Shown in pieces: positions 52,596 through 61,096 of a stretch of 64,000 nucleotides of DNA. The position numbers and the translations under genes were made by a program. The stretch spans positions 248,001-312,000 of the forward strand of contig NZ_JAUHLI010000001.1 of the NCBI RefSeq assembly GCF_036325985.1, given 5' to 3'. The DNA comes from Alkalimonas cellulosilytica. GTDB lineage: Bacteria > Pseudomonadota > Gammaproteobacteria > Enterobacterales > Alteromonadaceae. The notes beneath the pieces were generated by a model. The model had not been told where the DNA came from, did not search any database, and saw nothing but the letters and a program-made list of their open reading frames with translations. Numbering within the stretch: the first letter of the stretch is position 1; the number at the start of each line of letters is the position of its first letter.

Positions 52596-53465
52596 TTAAT
52601 ACTCGTATTTATGGGCGCTAAACAGCGTCTGCACATCCAGCCAGATATCGCCGGGCTCGCCATCACCAACCCATTGATCGTTGATTTGCACCACGGGTGC
52701 GACTTCTTTGCTGGAACTGGTTAACCAGACTTCATCGGCGGCCAGCACCTCAGCCCGGCTGATTGCGCGCTCTTCCATCGGGTAATTGCTGTATTTGCGC
52801 AAAATCGCCAGCAAAATCAGTCGGGTAATGCCAGGCAGCAGCTCGGTGCTCAGTGGGGGGGTAGCAATCACGCCGTCTTTGACCACAAACACATTGCAGG
52901 CAGCTGCTTCGGTCAAAAAGCCTTCGCGGTTAAATAAAATGGTCTCCTGCGCGCCCTGAGCGTAGCCTTGCTGGTAGTGCAGCACATTGCCAAGCAAAGA
53001 GGTCGATTTGATGTGGCAGCGCTGCCAGCGCAAGTCGTCGGCGGTGACCACCCGGTAGCGCGGCGCTTTGTCTTTATCGGCTATGGGAGCCGGTGGTATT
53101 TCAAACACAAAAGCAAATACCGTCGGCCGGATATTGGCCGGAAAGGCGTGATTGCGCTTACTGTCAGCGCCGCGGCTCACCTGCAGATAAACCCCCAGGT
53201 TCTCACCCATGCTCTGGTTTTTCGCCAGCAAATCCGTCAGCAGCTGCTGCCAGTCGGCCAGGCTAAGGCCAGCCTCAATGCTCAGTTGCTGCAGACCGCT
53301 TAACATCCGCTCCATATGAGGCGCCAGGCCGACAAAACGGCCCTGGTAGGACGGCACCACTTCGTAGATACCATCGCCAAATAAAAAGCCACGATCCATT
53401 GGCGAGATGCGGGCCTCAGCAGCCGGCAGAAAGTCCCCATTTAAATACACAATACTCATAGTCAT
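52596..53465 (-). CDS. Class IV PLP aminotransferase, D-amino acid type
   Basis: A 289-residue class IV aminotransferase. Visible motifs are VYLNGDFLPAAEARISPMDRGFLFGDGIYEVV, the PLP Lys in RCHIKSTSLLGNVL and the ending region LTSSSKEVAPVVQINDQ. D-alanine aminotransferases interconvert D-alanine and D-glutamate through 2-oxo acids. The family also includes branched-chain enzymes, so D-specificity is inferred from motif flavour and operon context. It is the last gene of the D-glutamate/5-oxoproline operon, two bases after the DUF4392 gene. An ATG two codons in (53459) is an alternative start. Confidence 0.87.
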   Translation of the reverse strand: MTMSIVYLNGDFLPAAEARISPMDRGFLFGDGIYEVVPSYQGRFVGLAPHMERMLSGLQQLSIEAGLSLADWQQLLTDLLAKNQSMGENLGVYLQVSRGADSKRNHAFPANIRPTVFAFVFEIPPAPIADKDKAPRYRVVTADDLRWQRCHIKSTSLLGNVLHYQQGYAQGAQETILFNREGFLTEAAACNVFVVKDGVIATPPLSTELLPGITRLILLAILRKYSNYPMEERAISRAEVLAADEVWLTSSSKEVAPVVQINDQWVGDGEPGDIWLDVQTLFSAHKYEY

Positions 53466-53467
53466 AC

Positions 53468-54307
53468 TCAGCTAAAGCCACAGAGGGCGCGTAAAGAGGC
53501 AATAACAGCAATGCCTTCACTGGCATCCAAGCTGTCTTCGGTTAAGGTATTCAGGCGGCTGACACCATCGACACTGCCGCGGTCGGATAAATACTGCAAA
53601 ATACGCAGCGGCTGTACTTGCGCCAGCAAATCCTGCTCGCGCCAGACGCTGAGCAGCGCAATCAGGCCATAAGCGCCCCAGTTGGACACATCGGCCAGCA
53701 AGAGTTCATCGCACTCGGTCGCCGCCGGAATAATGTTGAGCTTGCTGACGGCGGTGTTGATATTGCCCATGCCAATCTCATTGCCGCCATCGCCGATGGC
53801 CAGGGTGGGGCAGGCAGCCAGATGTAAAAAATCATCGAAGCTGGCGCAGCGGGCACTGATGTCTTCGCCCCGCATATTGTAATACTTGCCGTCCCGGGCC
53901 CGGCCGGGGCGCTCAATGGAGATCACGGCTTGTGGCTGATAATGCAGCAGGGCTTCGGCCGCCAGTGCCGCCAGATCTTGCTGACTGTTGATGGGCAGTG
54001 GATGGCAATGGTAATCGGTTTTTAGCACCGAGTAGAGCGGATCGCCACACACCAGCACAGGTCGGGCGCCTAGTTGCTGCAAGCAATCGTACAAGGCAAT
54101 GGCACCAACCGGGCCATCGGTTTCAAAGGTATCTGCGACCGGGAAGCCGGTGCCGATAAAAATCACCCCCTGGCACTGGTTCAGGATACGAGCCGCGCGT
54201 AGGTAATAGCCGGGGCGCAGCGCCTGTTGCAGCTGCTGCATGCCGCGTAAATTACGCCCGACCAGCAAGTCTTCAATCTGACGACTGAGTGACAGCAATG
54301 ACTTCAT
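53468..54307 (-). CDS. DUF4392 protein, D-glutamate cyclase C-terminal-half homologue
   Basis: A 279-residue protein. The conserved pieces are FIGTGFPVADTFETDGPVGA, VISIERPGRARDGKYYNMRG and LAIGDGGNEIGMGN, which are typical of DUF4392. In animals this domain is the C-terminal part of the mitochondrial D-glutamate cyclase DGLUCY, which turns D-glutamate into 5-oxo-D-proline. I start it at ATG 54307, preceded by a strong GGAGGTG and overlapping the pxpC stop (TGATG). The reaction here is inferred from family and operon. Confidence 0.87.
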   Translation of the reverse strand: MKSLLSLSRQIEDLLVGRNLRGMQQLQQALRPGYYLRAARILNQCQGVIFIGTGFPVADTFETDGPVGAIALYDCLQQLGARPVLVCGDPLYSVLKTDYHCHPLPINSQQDLAALAAEALLHYQPQAVISIERPGRARDGKYYNMRGEDISARCASFDDFLHLAACPTLAIGDGGNEIGMGNINTAVSKLNIIPAATECDELLLADVSNWGAYGLIALLSVWREQDLLAQVQPLRILQYLSDRGSVDGVSRLNTLTEDSLDASEGIAVIASLRALCGFS

Positions 54308-55260
54308 CAAAGCACCTCCAGTTGGCTGTGTTGTTGCCAAAAGCGTTGTTCCTGCAAATGCAGCAGGTTGTGTGCCTGCTCGATGCTAATGGCAGCAAAT
54401 TGCAGCTCAAAGCCAGCCGAACGTTGTGCCAGTTGCCAGCAATCGAGCGACAACACCGAGCCAAGCTTGGGGTAGCCACCAAGCGTTTGCCGATCGCTCA
54501 GCAGTACAATGGGCTGACCATCCGGTGGTACCTGTACAGCGCCATAACAGATGCCTTCTGACAACATCTTGCTGCGCTGGCAGTGCAGTGGCGGGCCCTG
54601 CAGCCGGCAGCCCATCCGATCGGATTTTGGTGATATCTGGTAGGGGTGCAGATAAAAGCGTTGCCGCTCTGCGACTGAAAAATCCTCGCACTGATAGCCT
54701 TCAATCAGGCGCAATGTCAGCGGGCTCTGATAATCCGGCCAGAAACGCTCGGGCAAGGCAAACAGCTGCTGCGAAGCCATGGCCGCAGCTGGTTTTGTCA
54801 GCGGCAGTAATTGCCCGGCTTGTAGCTTGCCGCCATCCAGGCCACCAATGCCTTCGCGCAGCACCGTAGCGCAGCTGCCAAACTGCTCAGCCACCCTAAA
54901 GCCACCGGCTACTGCCAGGTAAGCTCGTACGCCAGCAGTGGCCATACCCAGCTCAATGCGATCGCCTGCTTTGATGGTATGGCCTTGCCATAAAGCTTTT
55001 GGCTTGCCGTTGATGCTAAGCGGCACAGCCGCACCGCAGACGGCAATTGCAGTATCTTGTTCGGCGCTCAGTTGCAGGCCGCCGAGTGTGATTTCCAGCG
55101 CGCAGCTGCCAGGCGTATTGCCAAGCAAAGCATTGGCCCAGCGAAAAGCATGGCCATCGGCCGGGCCTGCCGTGGTCAGGCCGAGCCGGCTTTGACCAAA
55201 ACGCCCTTGATCCTGCAAGGTGCAAAGCAGGCCGGGTTGCTCAATACGAAAACCGCTCAT
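54307..55260 (-). CDS. pxpC: 5-oxoprolinase subunit PxpC (KipA-like)
   Basis: A 317-residue biotin-carboxyltransferase-like domain protein (GLLCTLQDQGRFGQSRLGLTTAGPADGHAFRWAN, NSYRVSPKSDRMGCRLQG-like region at YQISPKSDRMGCRLQGPPL). PxpA, PxpB and PxpC together hydrolyse 5-oxoproline to glutamate with ATP. It overlaps pxpB by four bases and the DUF4392 gene by one. Confidence 0.94.
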   Translation of the reverse strand: MSGFRIEQPGLLCTLQDQGRFGQSRLGLTTAGPADGHAFRWANALLGNTPGSCALEITLGGLQLSAEQDTAIAVCGAAVPLSINGKPKALWQGHTIKAGDRIELGMATAGVRAYLAVAGGFRVAEQFGSCATVLREGIGGLDGGKLQAGQLLPLTKPAAAMASQQLFALPERFWPDYQSPLTLRLIEGYQCEDFSVAERQRFYLHPYQISPKSDRMGCRLQGPPLHCQRSKMLSEGICYGAVQVPPDGQPIVLLSDRQTLGGYPKLGSVLSLDCWQLAQRSAGFELQFAAISIEQAHNLLHLQEQRFWQQHSQLEVL

Positions 55261-55943
55261 AATACGCCTCCAAGGCGCAGAAACTCGACTTTGTCGATGG
55301 CGGTAAAGCGTACCTGATCGCCCACTGCCACCGGCATGCTGGGCGTTTTGCTTGGATCAAACAGCTGCAGCGGGCACAGGCCCAGCAGATTCCAGCCACC
55401 AGGGGACTCGGCCGGATAGACCGCCGTCTGGCGATCGGCAATCGCTACGGCACCTTTGGGCACTTTGGCGCGGGGACTGTCCAGTCGTGGGGTGGCCAGG
55501 CGTTCATCCACTTCGCCCATGTAAGCAAAACCAGGCGCAAAACCTATCGCATACACCTGGTACAACGGCGCCTGATGCAGCTCAATGACTTGCTCGATGC
55601 TCAGTTGATGCAGCTTTGCCAGCCGGGTGAGATCCGGCCCGCTTTCTTCACTGTAATACACCGGCAACTCGACCAGTTTGCCAGCCTGCTGGCTTTCACC
55701 GCTTTGCGCCGCCAAGGCCTGTCGGATCCGAGCTTTGACCAAAAAATGATCCGTCTGCAGCGGGTTGTAGCTGACCAGGATAGAGGCATAGGATGGCGTG
55801 ACATCCAGCAACACATCGGCTAATGCCTGTTCTATTTGCTGGCAGGCAGCAAGCACCCACTGATTGACCTCGGCCGACATCTGCTGCGGCGGGTAGAGGA
55901 TCAGGCTGCTTTCACCGGCAATCTGAATGCTGTAATCAAGCAT
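55257..55943 (-). CDS. pxpB: 5-oxoprolinase subunit PxpB (KipI-like)
   Basis: A 228-residue protein of the carboxyltransferase-domain subfamily 1. Signatures are VYAIGFAPGFAYMGEVDERLATPRLDSPRAKVPKG and SPGGWNLLGLCPLQLFD. With PxpC it forms the ATP-dependent part of prokaryotic 5-oxoprolinase. It overlaps pxpC (ATGA) and lies 5 bases after pxpA. Confidence 0.94.
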   Translation of the reverse strand: MLDYSIQIAGESSLILYPPQQMSAEVNQWVLAACQQIEQALADVLLDVTPSYASILVSYNPLQTDHFLVKARIRQALAAQSGESQQAGKLVELPVYYSEESGPDLTRLAKLHQLSIEQVIELHQAPLYQVYAIGFAPGFAYMGEVDERLATPRLDSPRAKVPKGAVAIADRQTAVYPAESPGGWNLLGLCPLQLFDPSKTPSMPVAVGDQVRFTAIDKVEFLRLGGVL

Positions 55944-55948
55944 AACGA

Positions 55949-56677
55949 CTAGCCTTGCAACAACTGACGAATATGTTGCACTTCGGCAATGGCGGCTTCG
56001 TTATCACCATGCACACAGAGTGTATCGGCTTGAAGCGCGAGGCGCTTGCCACTTTCCGTGATCACCACGCCTTCATTCACCAGCAATAGTACCTGCGCCA
56101 TCACTTCGGTTTTATCCAGCACGGCACCTGGCTTGCTGCGCGGCATCAGCAAGCCATCATCGGTATAACGCCGGTCGGCAAAGGCTTCAAACAGCAGCGA
56201 AATACCCAGCGCCTTGGCATCGGCCTGATGCTTTGCCTGTTCGGCTGTGGCCAGCAGCATCAATGCCAGCGGTTTGTGGTAGCTCTTAATGGCTTTATAC
56301 ACCGTTTGCAGAATGGCAGGGTGGCGCATCATATCGTTGTAGAGGGCACCATGCGGTTTGACGTAGCTCAGCTCAAGCCCATGAATTTGCGCCATGCCAT
56401 CCAGCGCCGCGATTTGATAATGCAGCAGATTCACCAGCTCTTCGGCTGAGCAGTTCATTGAGCGGCGACCAAAGCCTTGTCGATCCGGGTAACTGGGATG
56501 AGCGCCGACTTCAACCCGGTAGTGTTTGGCCAGTGCTAAAGTGCGCTGCATCACGTCGGCATCACCGGCATGAAAACCACAGGCAATGTTGGCCATATCG
56601 ATGTAAGGCATCACGCTGCTGTCCATGCCCATGGTCCAGCTGCCGTAACTTTCGCCCAGATCGCAGTTTAATTTCAT
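55949..56677 (-). CDS. pxpA: 5-oxoprolinase subunit PxpA (LamB/YcsF)
   Basis: A 242-residue protein. The N-terminus MKLNCDLGESYGSWTMGMD and the segments NIACGFHAGDADVM, VGAHPSYPDRQGFGRR and VKPHGALYNDM are hallmarks of the LamB/YcsF family. PxpA is the third subunit of 5-oxoprolinase. I chose ATG 56677 after GGAGGAAGC; upstream in-frame codons belong to the DUF1445 gene. Confidence 0.95.
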   Translation of the reverse strand: MKLNCDLGESYGSWTMGMDSSVMPYIDMANIACGFHAGDADVMQRTLALAKHYRVEVGAHPSYPDRQGFGRRSMNCSAEELVNLLHYQIAALDGMAQIHGLELSYVKPHGALYNDMMRHPAILQTVYKAIKSYHKPLALMLLATAEQAKHQADAKALGISLLFEAFADRRYTDDGLLMPRSKPGAVLDKTEVMAQVLLLVNEGVVITESGKRLALQADTLCVHGDNEAAIAEVQHIRQLLQG

Positions 56678-56688
56678 GCTTCCTCCGG

Positions 56689-57480
56689 CTAAAACAACGC
56701 CAATTTTGAATTTGGAATATCGGTCACCAGCATGCAGCCCGGGCTGTGGGTAATACAAAATTCTGGTTTAGCTTCGGCAATGGCCAGTTGCGGTGTGACG
56801 CCACAGGCCCAGAACACCGGCACTTCGCCAGGCTTGATGCTGACCGCATCGCCAAAATCCGGCTGAGTTAAATCGGCAATGCCAATGGCGGCCGGATCGC
56901 CAAAATGCACCGGTGCACCATGCACCTGCGGAAAGCGGCTGCAAATCTGAATGGCGCGAATGGCATCGGCTGGTTTCATCGGCCGCATACTCACCACCAT
57001 GGGGCCACTGAATTTACCGGCGCTTTGGCAGCGGATGCTGGTGCGGTACATCGGCACATTGACGCCTTCGGTAATATTCCGAATTTCCAGCCCATCGGCC
57101 AGCAGGGCTTCTTCAAAGGAGAAGGAGCAGCCCAGGAAAAACGTGACCAAATCATCGCGCCAGAGCTCGCTAATATCTGGCAGCTCGTGCACCAGCTCGC
57201 CGTGGCGAAACAACCGGTAGCTTGGTAAGTCGCTGCGAATATCCAAATCGGCAGCAATGGCCGCAATGCCGGTATCACCGGGTTGGGCGGAAAGCGCAAC
57301 GATGGGGCAGGGCTTGGGGTTGAGCTGACAAAACTGCAGAAAATCACTGGCATCGGCTTTTGGCAAGATCACCATATTGGCCTGCACAAAACCAGCGGCC
57401 AGGCCCGAGGTATTGCCGCTGTGCTGTTGCCGCCGGCAGGCCAGGCGCACATCTTTGGGGTGACTGCTTTTGCTTAACAT
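56689..57480 (-). CDS. DUF1445 protein, D-glutamate cyclase N-terminal-half homologue
   Basis: A 263-residue protein of the DUF1445/YcsI family (older name putative hydro-lyase). Motifs seen are LAAGFVQANMVILPKADASDFL, TFFLGCSFSFEEALLADGLEIRNI, NVPMYRTSIRC and FCITHSPGCMLVTDIPN. This domain forms the N-terminal part of animal DGLUCY, whose C-terminal part matches the DUF4392 gene at the other end of this operon. I chose ATG 57480 with GAGAGGA upstream. It is the first gene of the operon, 11 bases before pxpA. Confidence 0.9.
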   Translation of the reverse strand: MLSKSSHPKDVRLACRRQQHSGNTSGLAAGFVQANMVILPKADASDFLQFCQLNPKPCPIVALSAQPGDTGIAAIAADLDIRSDLPSYRLFRHGELVHELPDISELWRDDLVTFFLGCSFSFEEALLADGLEIRNITEGVNVPMYRTSIRCQSAGKFSGPMVVSMRPMKPADAIRAIQICSRFPQVHGAPVHFGDPAAIGIADLTQPDFGDAVSIKPGEVPVFWACGVTPQLAIAEAKPEFCITHSPGCMLVTDIPNSKLALF

Positions 57481-57534
57481 CAACGTCCTCTCAGGCATTC
57501 CGGATGGCTACAACCGATAGCGCTACTTTATTAT

Positions 57535-57579
57535 GAATAATCTATTTACTCAATAATGAGTGAGCAAAATAAATTATTC
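57535..57579 (-). promoter_or_regulatory. Palindromic promoter/operator of the D-glutamate/5-oxoproline operon
   Basis: An outer inverted repeat (57535-57547 with 57567-57579, 13-base arms, one mismatch) encloses an inner one, ACTCA ATAA TGAGT (57548-57561). On the minus strand TTGCTC, 17 bases, TAGATT (57567 to 57539) forms a promoter entirely inside the palindrome. A dimeric repressor such as a GntR or LysR protein would fit; none is adjacent. Confidence 0.6.
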
Positions 57580-57625
57580 GTAACTGCTTTGGCAGGTGCT
57601 TTTATACTGAGTGCTAAGCATAGCA

Positions 57626-58492
57626 TTATGCCAGCAACAGGCCGACCCCCAAAAGGGCGGCTAAGGTCCAGCGGATACTGCCTGTTGGGATAGCATCGCC
57701 CAGCAGTTTGGTCAGCAGCAATGATAACACGATGCTGGTTGCCAGTAAGGTTTGGGCGATGGCGGCTTTGGTGTGGCTAAATGCCAGCATTTGCAGCAAC
57801 ATTGCTGCGGTGGTACCGACCAGGGCGGCAGCCAGCAATACCAGCCAGGGGCGCCAGCAAAACGCTGGGCGTGGCAGAGGGCGTTGCCGCCACAACAGCA
57901 TCAGTACCAGGATAATGGCCATGCCACCGAGAAAGCGCCAATTGCTGGCTTGCAGTACAGAGATCTCAGTGTGCAGAAAAATATCCCGGCTAATCACAGC
58001 GCCAATGGCCTGACAGAGGGCGGCCAGGGCGGCAAACTGAAGCCCTGACCAGTTCAGCGGGCTGTCGCTGCTTTTGCTGCCGGCCCGCAGCACCCGCTCT
58101 ACCGCCAGAAAAATCAGCGCCATACCGAGCCAGTGTTGCCATAGCAGCCATTCGCTCAGCCACAGCATTGCCAGCAGGGCGGTGATTAAGGGCGCCAGGG
58201 TTTCAGCTACCAGCAGGCACTGGCGATCACCCAAACGGCGCAGCGCTAAAAAGAAAAAGGTATCGCCAAGGCCTATGCCAATAGCGCCGCTTAGTAGCAG
58301 CAAGGCTTGTTGATAGGTGGTGAGCTCCGTTGCAGGCAGCAAGAACCCCAGTGGCAGCAATACCAGCAAGCTAATCAGGCCTTTCCAAAAGTTCAGACTG
58401 ATGGCATTGAAGCTGGCGCCAAGATGGCGATAGAGCCGGGCGGCCAGTGCCCAGCAGCAGGCGGTCAGCAGGGCAGCAATTTCTCCGGTCAT
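57626..58492 (-). CDS. EamA/DMT family transporter
   Basis: A 288-residue membrane protein with ten helices in two EamA repeats. It begins MTGEIAALLTACCWALAARLYRHLG; the second repeat starts near residue 150. The DMT superfamily exports amino acids, nucleotide sugars and other metabolites. Position upstream of the D-glutamate operon suggests amino-acid export, but the 145-base gap holds the operon's promoter, so it is a separate unit. Confidence 0.88.
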   Translation of the reverse strand: MTGEIAALLTACCWALAARLYRHLGASFNAISLNFWKGLISLLVLLPLGFLLPATELTTYQQALLLLSGAIGIGLGDTFFFLALRRLGDRQCLLVAETLAPLITALLAMLWLSEWLLWQHWLGMALIFLAVERVLRAGSKSSDSPLNWSGLQFAALAALCQAIGAVISRDIFLHTEISVLQASNWRFLGGMAIILVLMLLWRQRPLPRPAFCWRPWLVLLAAALVGTTAAMLLQMLAFSHTKAAIAQTLLATSIVLSLLLTKLLGDAIPTGSIRWTLAALLGVGLLLA

Positions 58493-58583
58493 GCAGGCTC
58501 CGGGGGCATGAAAAAGCGCAGCTTAGTGCTCGTGTTGGCAAAAAGCAAGTCGCTTGCTGTCAGGGGAAACGCTGGTAGCAGGC

Positions 58584-59345
58584 TTATTCTACCGCATCCA
58601 GGTCGACCCGGAATCGTTCGACCTCGCCGCTTTCTACCAGCTGCTGTACCGCTTGTTGCAGTTCGGGCAGCAGATGTTGATGCGGGCTTTTTTTGGACAA
58701 TGTCAGATTGACCGTTCGATTGTGCCTGAATTGAAACTGATAGCTGGCGCGTTTAAAGCGCTGGTGAAAACGGGGATTGTGTTGAATCACATTGATGGAG
58801 CTTTGTGCTGGCCCTATCATGGCATCTGCTTTGCCAAGCAATACCATGGCAAAAGCGTCATCCAGGGTGGCTGCTTTTATCAGGGTTAAGGCATGGTCCG
58901 CCAGCAAAGTTTCTAATTCCTGGGTATAGACATAATCTTGTACCACAGCGATACGCTTTTGGTTGAGCACGTCACGGCTTGGGATATCTGCAGACTCCTG
59001 CAACAGATAAATGACTTCGGGCTTGGCTTCATCATAGGGAATAAAGTGCATAAAGCGGGCGCGCTCATCGCTGTAATTGAGGCTGGTCATTAAATCGGTC
59101 TGACCCAGCTCCATCTGACGCAGGCAACGGGAGAAAGGGGTGTTGGGGCTAAAGCGAAGTCGAATGCCGGCGCGCTTGGCGATGGTTCGCATCAAGTCGA
59201 CGGTTGGCCCATAAGGGTCGCCGTCGTCCGGATAAAAATGCCAGTAAGGATGATCGTCCAGACACCACTCCAGCTCGGGTGGCTCTGCGGCACTGATCCA
59301 AGGTACCAAGCTGAGTAAACACAGTATCCAGCCGAATCGTCGCAT
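58584..59345 (-). CDS. Periplasmic solute-binding protein family 3
   Basis: A 253-residue protein with a signal peptide (MRRFGWILCLLSLVPWISA) and a PBP-fold domain (WCLDDHPYWHFYPDDGDPYGPTVDLMRTIAKRAGI, LVMTSLNYSDERARFMHF-like segment at LMTSLNYSDERARFMHF, RIAVVQDYVYTQEL). Many Alteromonadales genomes carry such orphan family-3 binding proteins without ABC partners. No permease or ATPase is adjacent. The ligand is unknown. Confidence 0.85.
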   Translation of the reverse strand: MRRFGWILCLLSLVPWISAAEPPELEWCLDDHPYWHFYPDDGDPYGPTVDLMRTIAKRAGIRLRFSPNTPFSRCLRQMELGQTDLMTSLNYSDERARFMHFIPYDEAKPEVIYLLQESADIPSRDVLNQKRIAVVQDYVYTQELETLLADHALTLIKAATLDDAFAMVLLGKADAMIGPAQSSINVIQHNPRFHQRFKRASYQFQFRHNRTVNLTLSKKSPHQHLLPELQQAVQQLVESGEVERFRVDLDAVE

Positions 59346-59437
59346 CCGTTCTCCAGCATCCTGTTGGTGATTTCGGTCCGTCCTATCATACGCCCGTTAA
59401 CATTTGCAATGCAAGCGCTTCCAGTATTGCGCGTAAC

Positions 59438-60553
59438 TTAGTGGCTGGCTGAGGCTAGTGAACGTTTTTGTTGCCATTGCTGCCAGATGATCCGTAGGAT
59501 CAAAATCACCAGCAATCCAGCCGCAGCCAGCTCCAGCCAGTCAGGCAATACCGAATGCTGATGCTGCATGGCGCCTTGCACCGAGATATCAAAATAATCC
59601 AGTGCGGTATCGAGTAACCAGCCGAAAAATACTGACATGACAATAACGCCAAATAAGTAAGCTGCCAGCGCGCGCTTGCCCAGTTCTTTAAGCACCACAC
59701 TGATGGTGGCAATGTTGGTGGCAGGACCAGCCTGCATAAAGACCAGAGCGGCGCCGGGGGAGATGCCCATCATCATCAATGCAGCGGCTATGGGGGTGGA
59801 AGCTGTAGCGCAGACATACATCGGCACTGAAATCAGCACCATCAACAGCATGGTCCAGATGCTGCTGCCGTATTTGGCCAGCGCATCCATCGGCACCAGG
59901 GTTTGCACCAAAGCGGCGAAGAATAAACCAATCATCAGCCACAAATAAAAATCGCTCAGCAGCTTGCCGGTACTGTACTGCAACCCCTCTTTGGCTTGTT
60001 GCCAAAGTTTTTGTCGCCGGGTCAGCTGGGCTGCTGGTGCTTTTTTAGAAGCGCAGCAAGCTGGTTTGACTGGCTCTGGCTCTGGAGTGGCTGGGGTTTT
60101 GCTGGCGCAGCAGCTTTTTACTGCAGCAGGCTTGGCAGCTTGTTGATCGTGCTCGGTGGCTTTCCCTACTAAGAGCCCTGAGGTAATGGCACTCAAAATA
60201 GCAGCAACAGGCCGCACTATGGCCATCAGCGGGCCCAGCAATACATAAGAGACTGAAATCGAGTCGACGCCGGTTTCCGGGGTGGCACTTAAAAACGCCA
60301 CGGTAGCTCCTTTGCCGGCACCGCCACGACGTAGTTGCATCGCTGCCGGGATCACACCACAGCTGCACAGGGGCAGTGGGGCGCCCAGCAAAGCGCCTTT
60401 TACTACAGGTTTGACGCCATCGCCCCCGAGCTGGCGTTGCAGCCAGTCCATTGGGATCCAGGCTTTCATAATAGCGGCGACCAGCAAGCCCACCAGCAGC
60501 CAGGGCGCGGACAGTACAAATAGCTGCCAGAAGTTGTCGATAAAACTTAGCAT
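59438..60553 (-). CDS. SO_0444-type Cu/Zn efflux permease
   Basis: A 371-residue permease of the DUF318/ArsP-like superfamily with about eight helices. The first half has GALLGAPLPLCSCGVIPAAMQLRRGGAGKGATVAFLSATPETG and the second half MYVCATASTPIAAALMMMGISPGAALVFMQAGPATN. Between them a Cys-rich loop carries two CCASK motifs, likely metal ligands. It is the second gene of a ZntR-controlled operon, overlapping the regulator by seven bases. Confidence 0.9.
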   Translation of the reverse strand: MLSFIDNFWQLFVLSAPWLLVGLLVAAIMKAWIPMDWLQRQLGGDGVKPVVKGALLGAPLPLCSCGVIPAAMQLRRGGAGKGATVAFLSATPETGVDSISVSYVLLGPLMAIVRPVAAILSAITSGLLVGKATEHDQQAAKPAAVKSCCASKTPATPEPEPVKPACCASKKAPAAQLTRRQKLWQQAKEGLQYSTGKLLSDFYLWLMIGLFFAALVQTLVPMDALAKYGSSIWTMLLMVLISVPMYVCATASTPIAAALMMMGISPGAALVFMQAGPATNIATISVVLKELGKRALAAYLFGVIVMSVFFGWLLDTALDYFDISVQGAMQHQHSVLPDWLELAAAGLLVILILRIIWQQWQQKRSLASASH

Positions 60554-60987
60554 GACGCTTCCTCCTGATGTGTTTCAGGCTGCGCCGGTTTGCCTTGCTC
60601 CAGCGCGGTTAAAATGGAGCACTCGGTGGCACTTAAAGCTCCGCCGCAACAGGCCTGATCCAGCTTCGCCAATGCCTGATAAAATTGTTCCAGCTCAGCG
60701 ATTTGCTGGCGAATGTCCTGCATTTTTAACTGCACCTTGTCTTTGACATCGGCGCACTGCCAGGCGGCTTTGTTGTCTTCAATCAGCAGCAACTCGCGGA
60801 TTTGTTGCAAACTAAAGCCAACACTTTTGGCGCGCAAAATAAAGCCCAGCCGCTGGCTATCGGCGTTACTGTACAAACGATAACCGGCATCCGAGCGCGC
60901 GCTAGGGCTTAGTAATTGCTGTTTTTCGTAAAAGCGGATGGTATCGACACTGACACCGTATTGCTTGACCAGCTCACCAATTTTCAT
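60547..60987 (-). CDS. zntR: MerR-family zinc-type regulator (ZntR-like)
   Basis: A 146-residue MerR activator. The winged helix (MKIGELVKQYGVSVDTIRFYEKQQLL, AGYRLYS) is followed by a dimerisation helix and a metal loop. Cys78, Cys113, Cys114 and Cys123 match the E. coli ZntR zinc ligands, but the position of its His119 is Leu118 here, so selectivity may differ. I chose ATG 60987 after GGAGAACACC; longer in-frame starts would run through the operator. It overlaps its permease. Confidence 0.9.
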   Translation of the reverse strand: MKIGELVKQYGVSVDTIRFYEKQQLLSPSARSDAGYRLYSNADSQRLGFILRAKSVGFSLQQIRELLLIEDNKAAWQCADVKDKVQLKMQDIRQQIAELEQFYQALAKLDQACCGGALSATECSILTALEQGKPAQPETHQEEASC

Positions 60988-61056
60988 CGGGTGTTCTCCT
61001 GCGTTGCGACGGCCAGAAATGCCAGCAAGGGGCACTTCTGAATGAGCACTCAACAC

Positions 61057-61088
61057 AGTATAAACCCTAGAGCTAGCTCCAGGGTCAA
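61057..61088 (-). promoter_or_regulatory. MerR/ZntR-type promoter and operator
   Basis: On the minus strand TTGACC, a 20-base spacer, TATACT. The spacer carries an ACCCTGGAGCT/AGCTCTAGGGT dyad (61064-61085, one mismatch), close to the E. coli zntA operator as I remember it. The lengthened spacer is the mark of MerR-type activation. It lies just beyond the copD stop. Confidence 0.9.
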
Positions 61089-61096
61089 GAGGGGTG

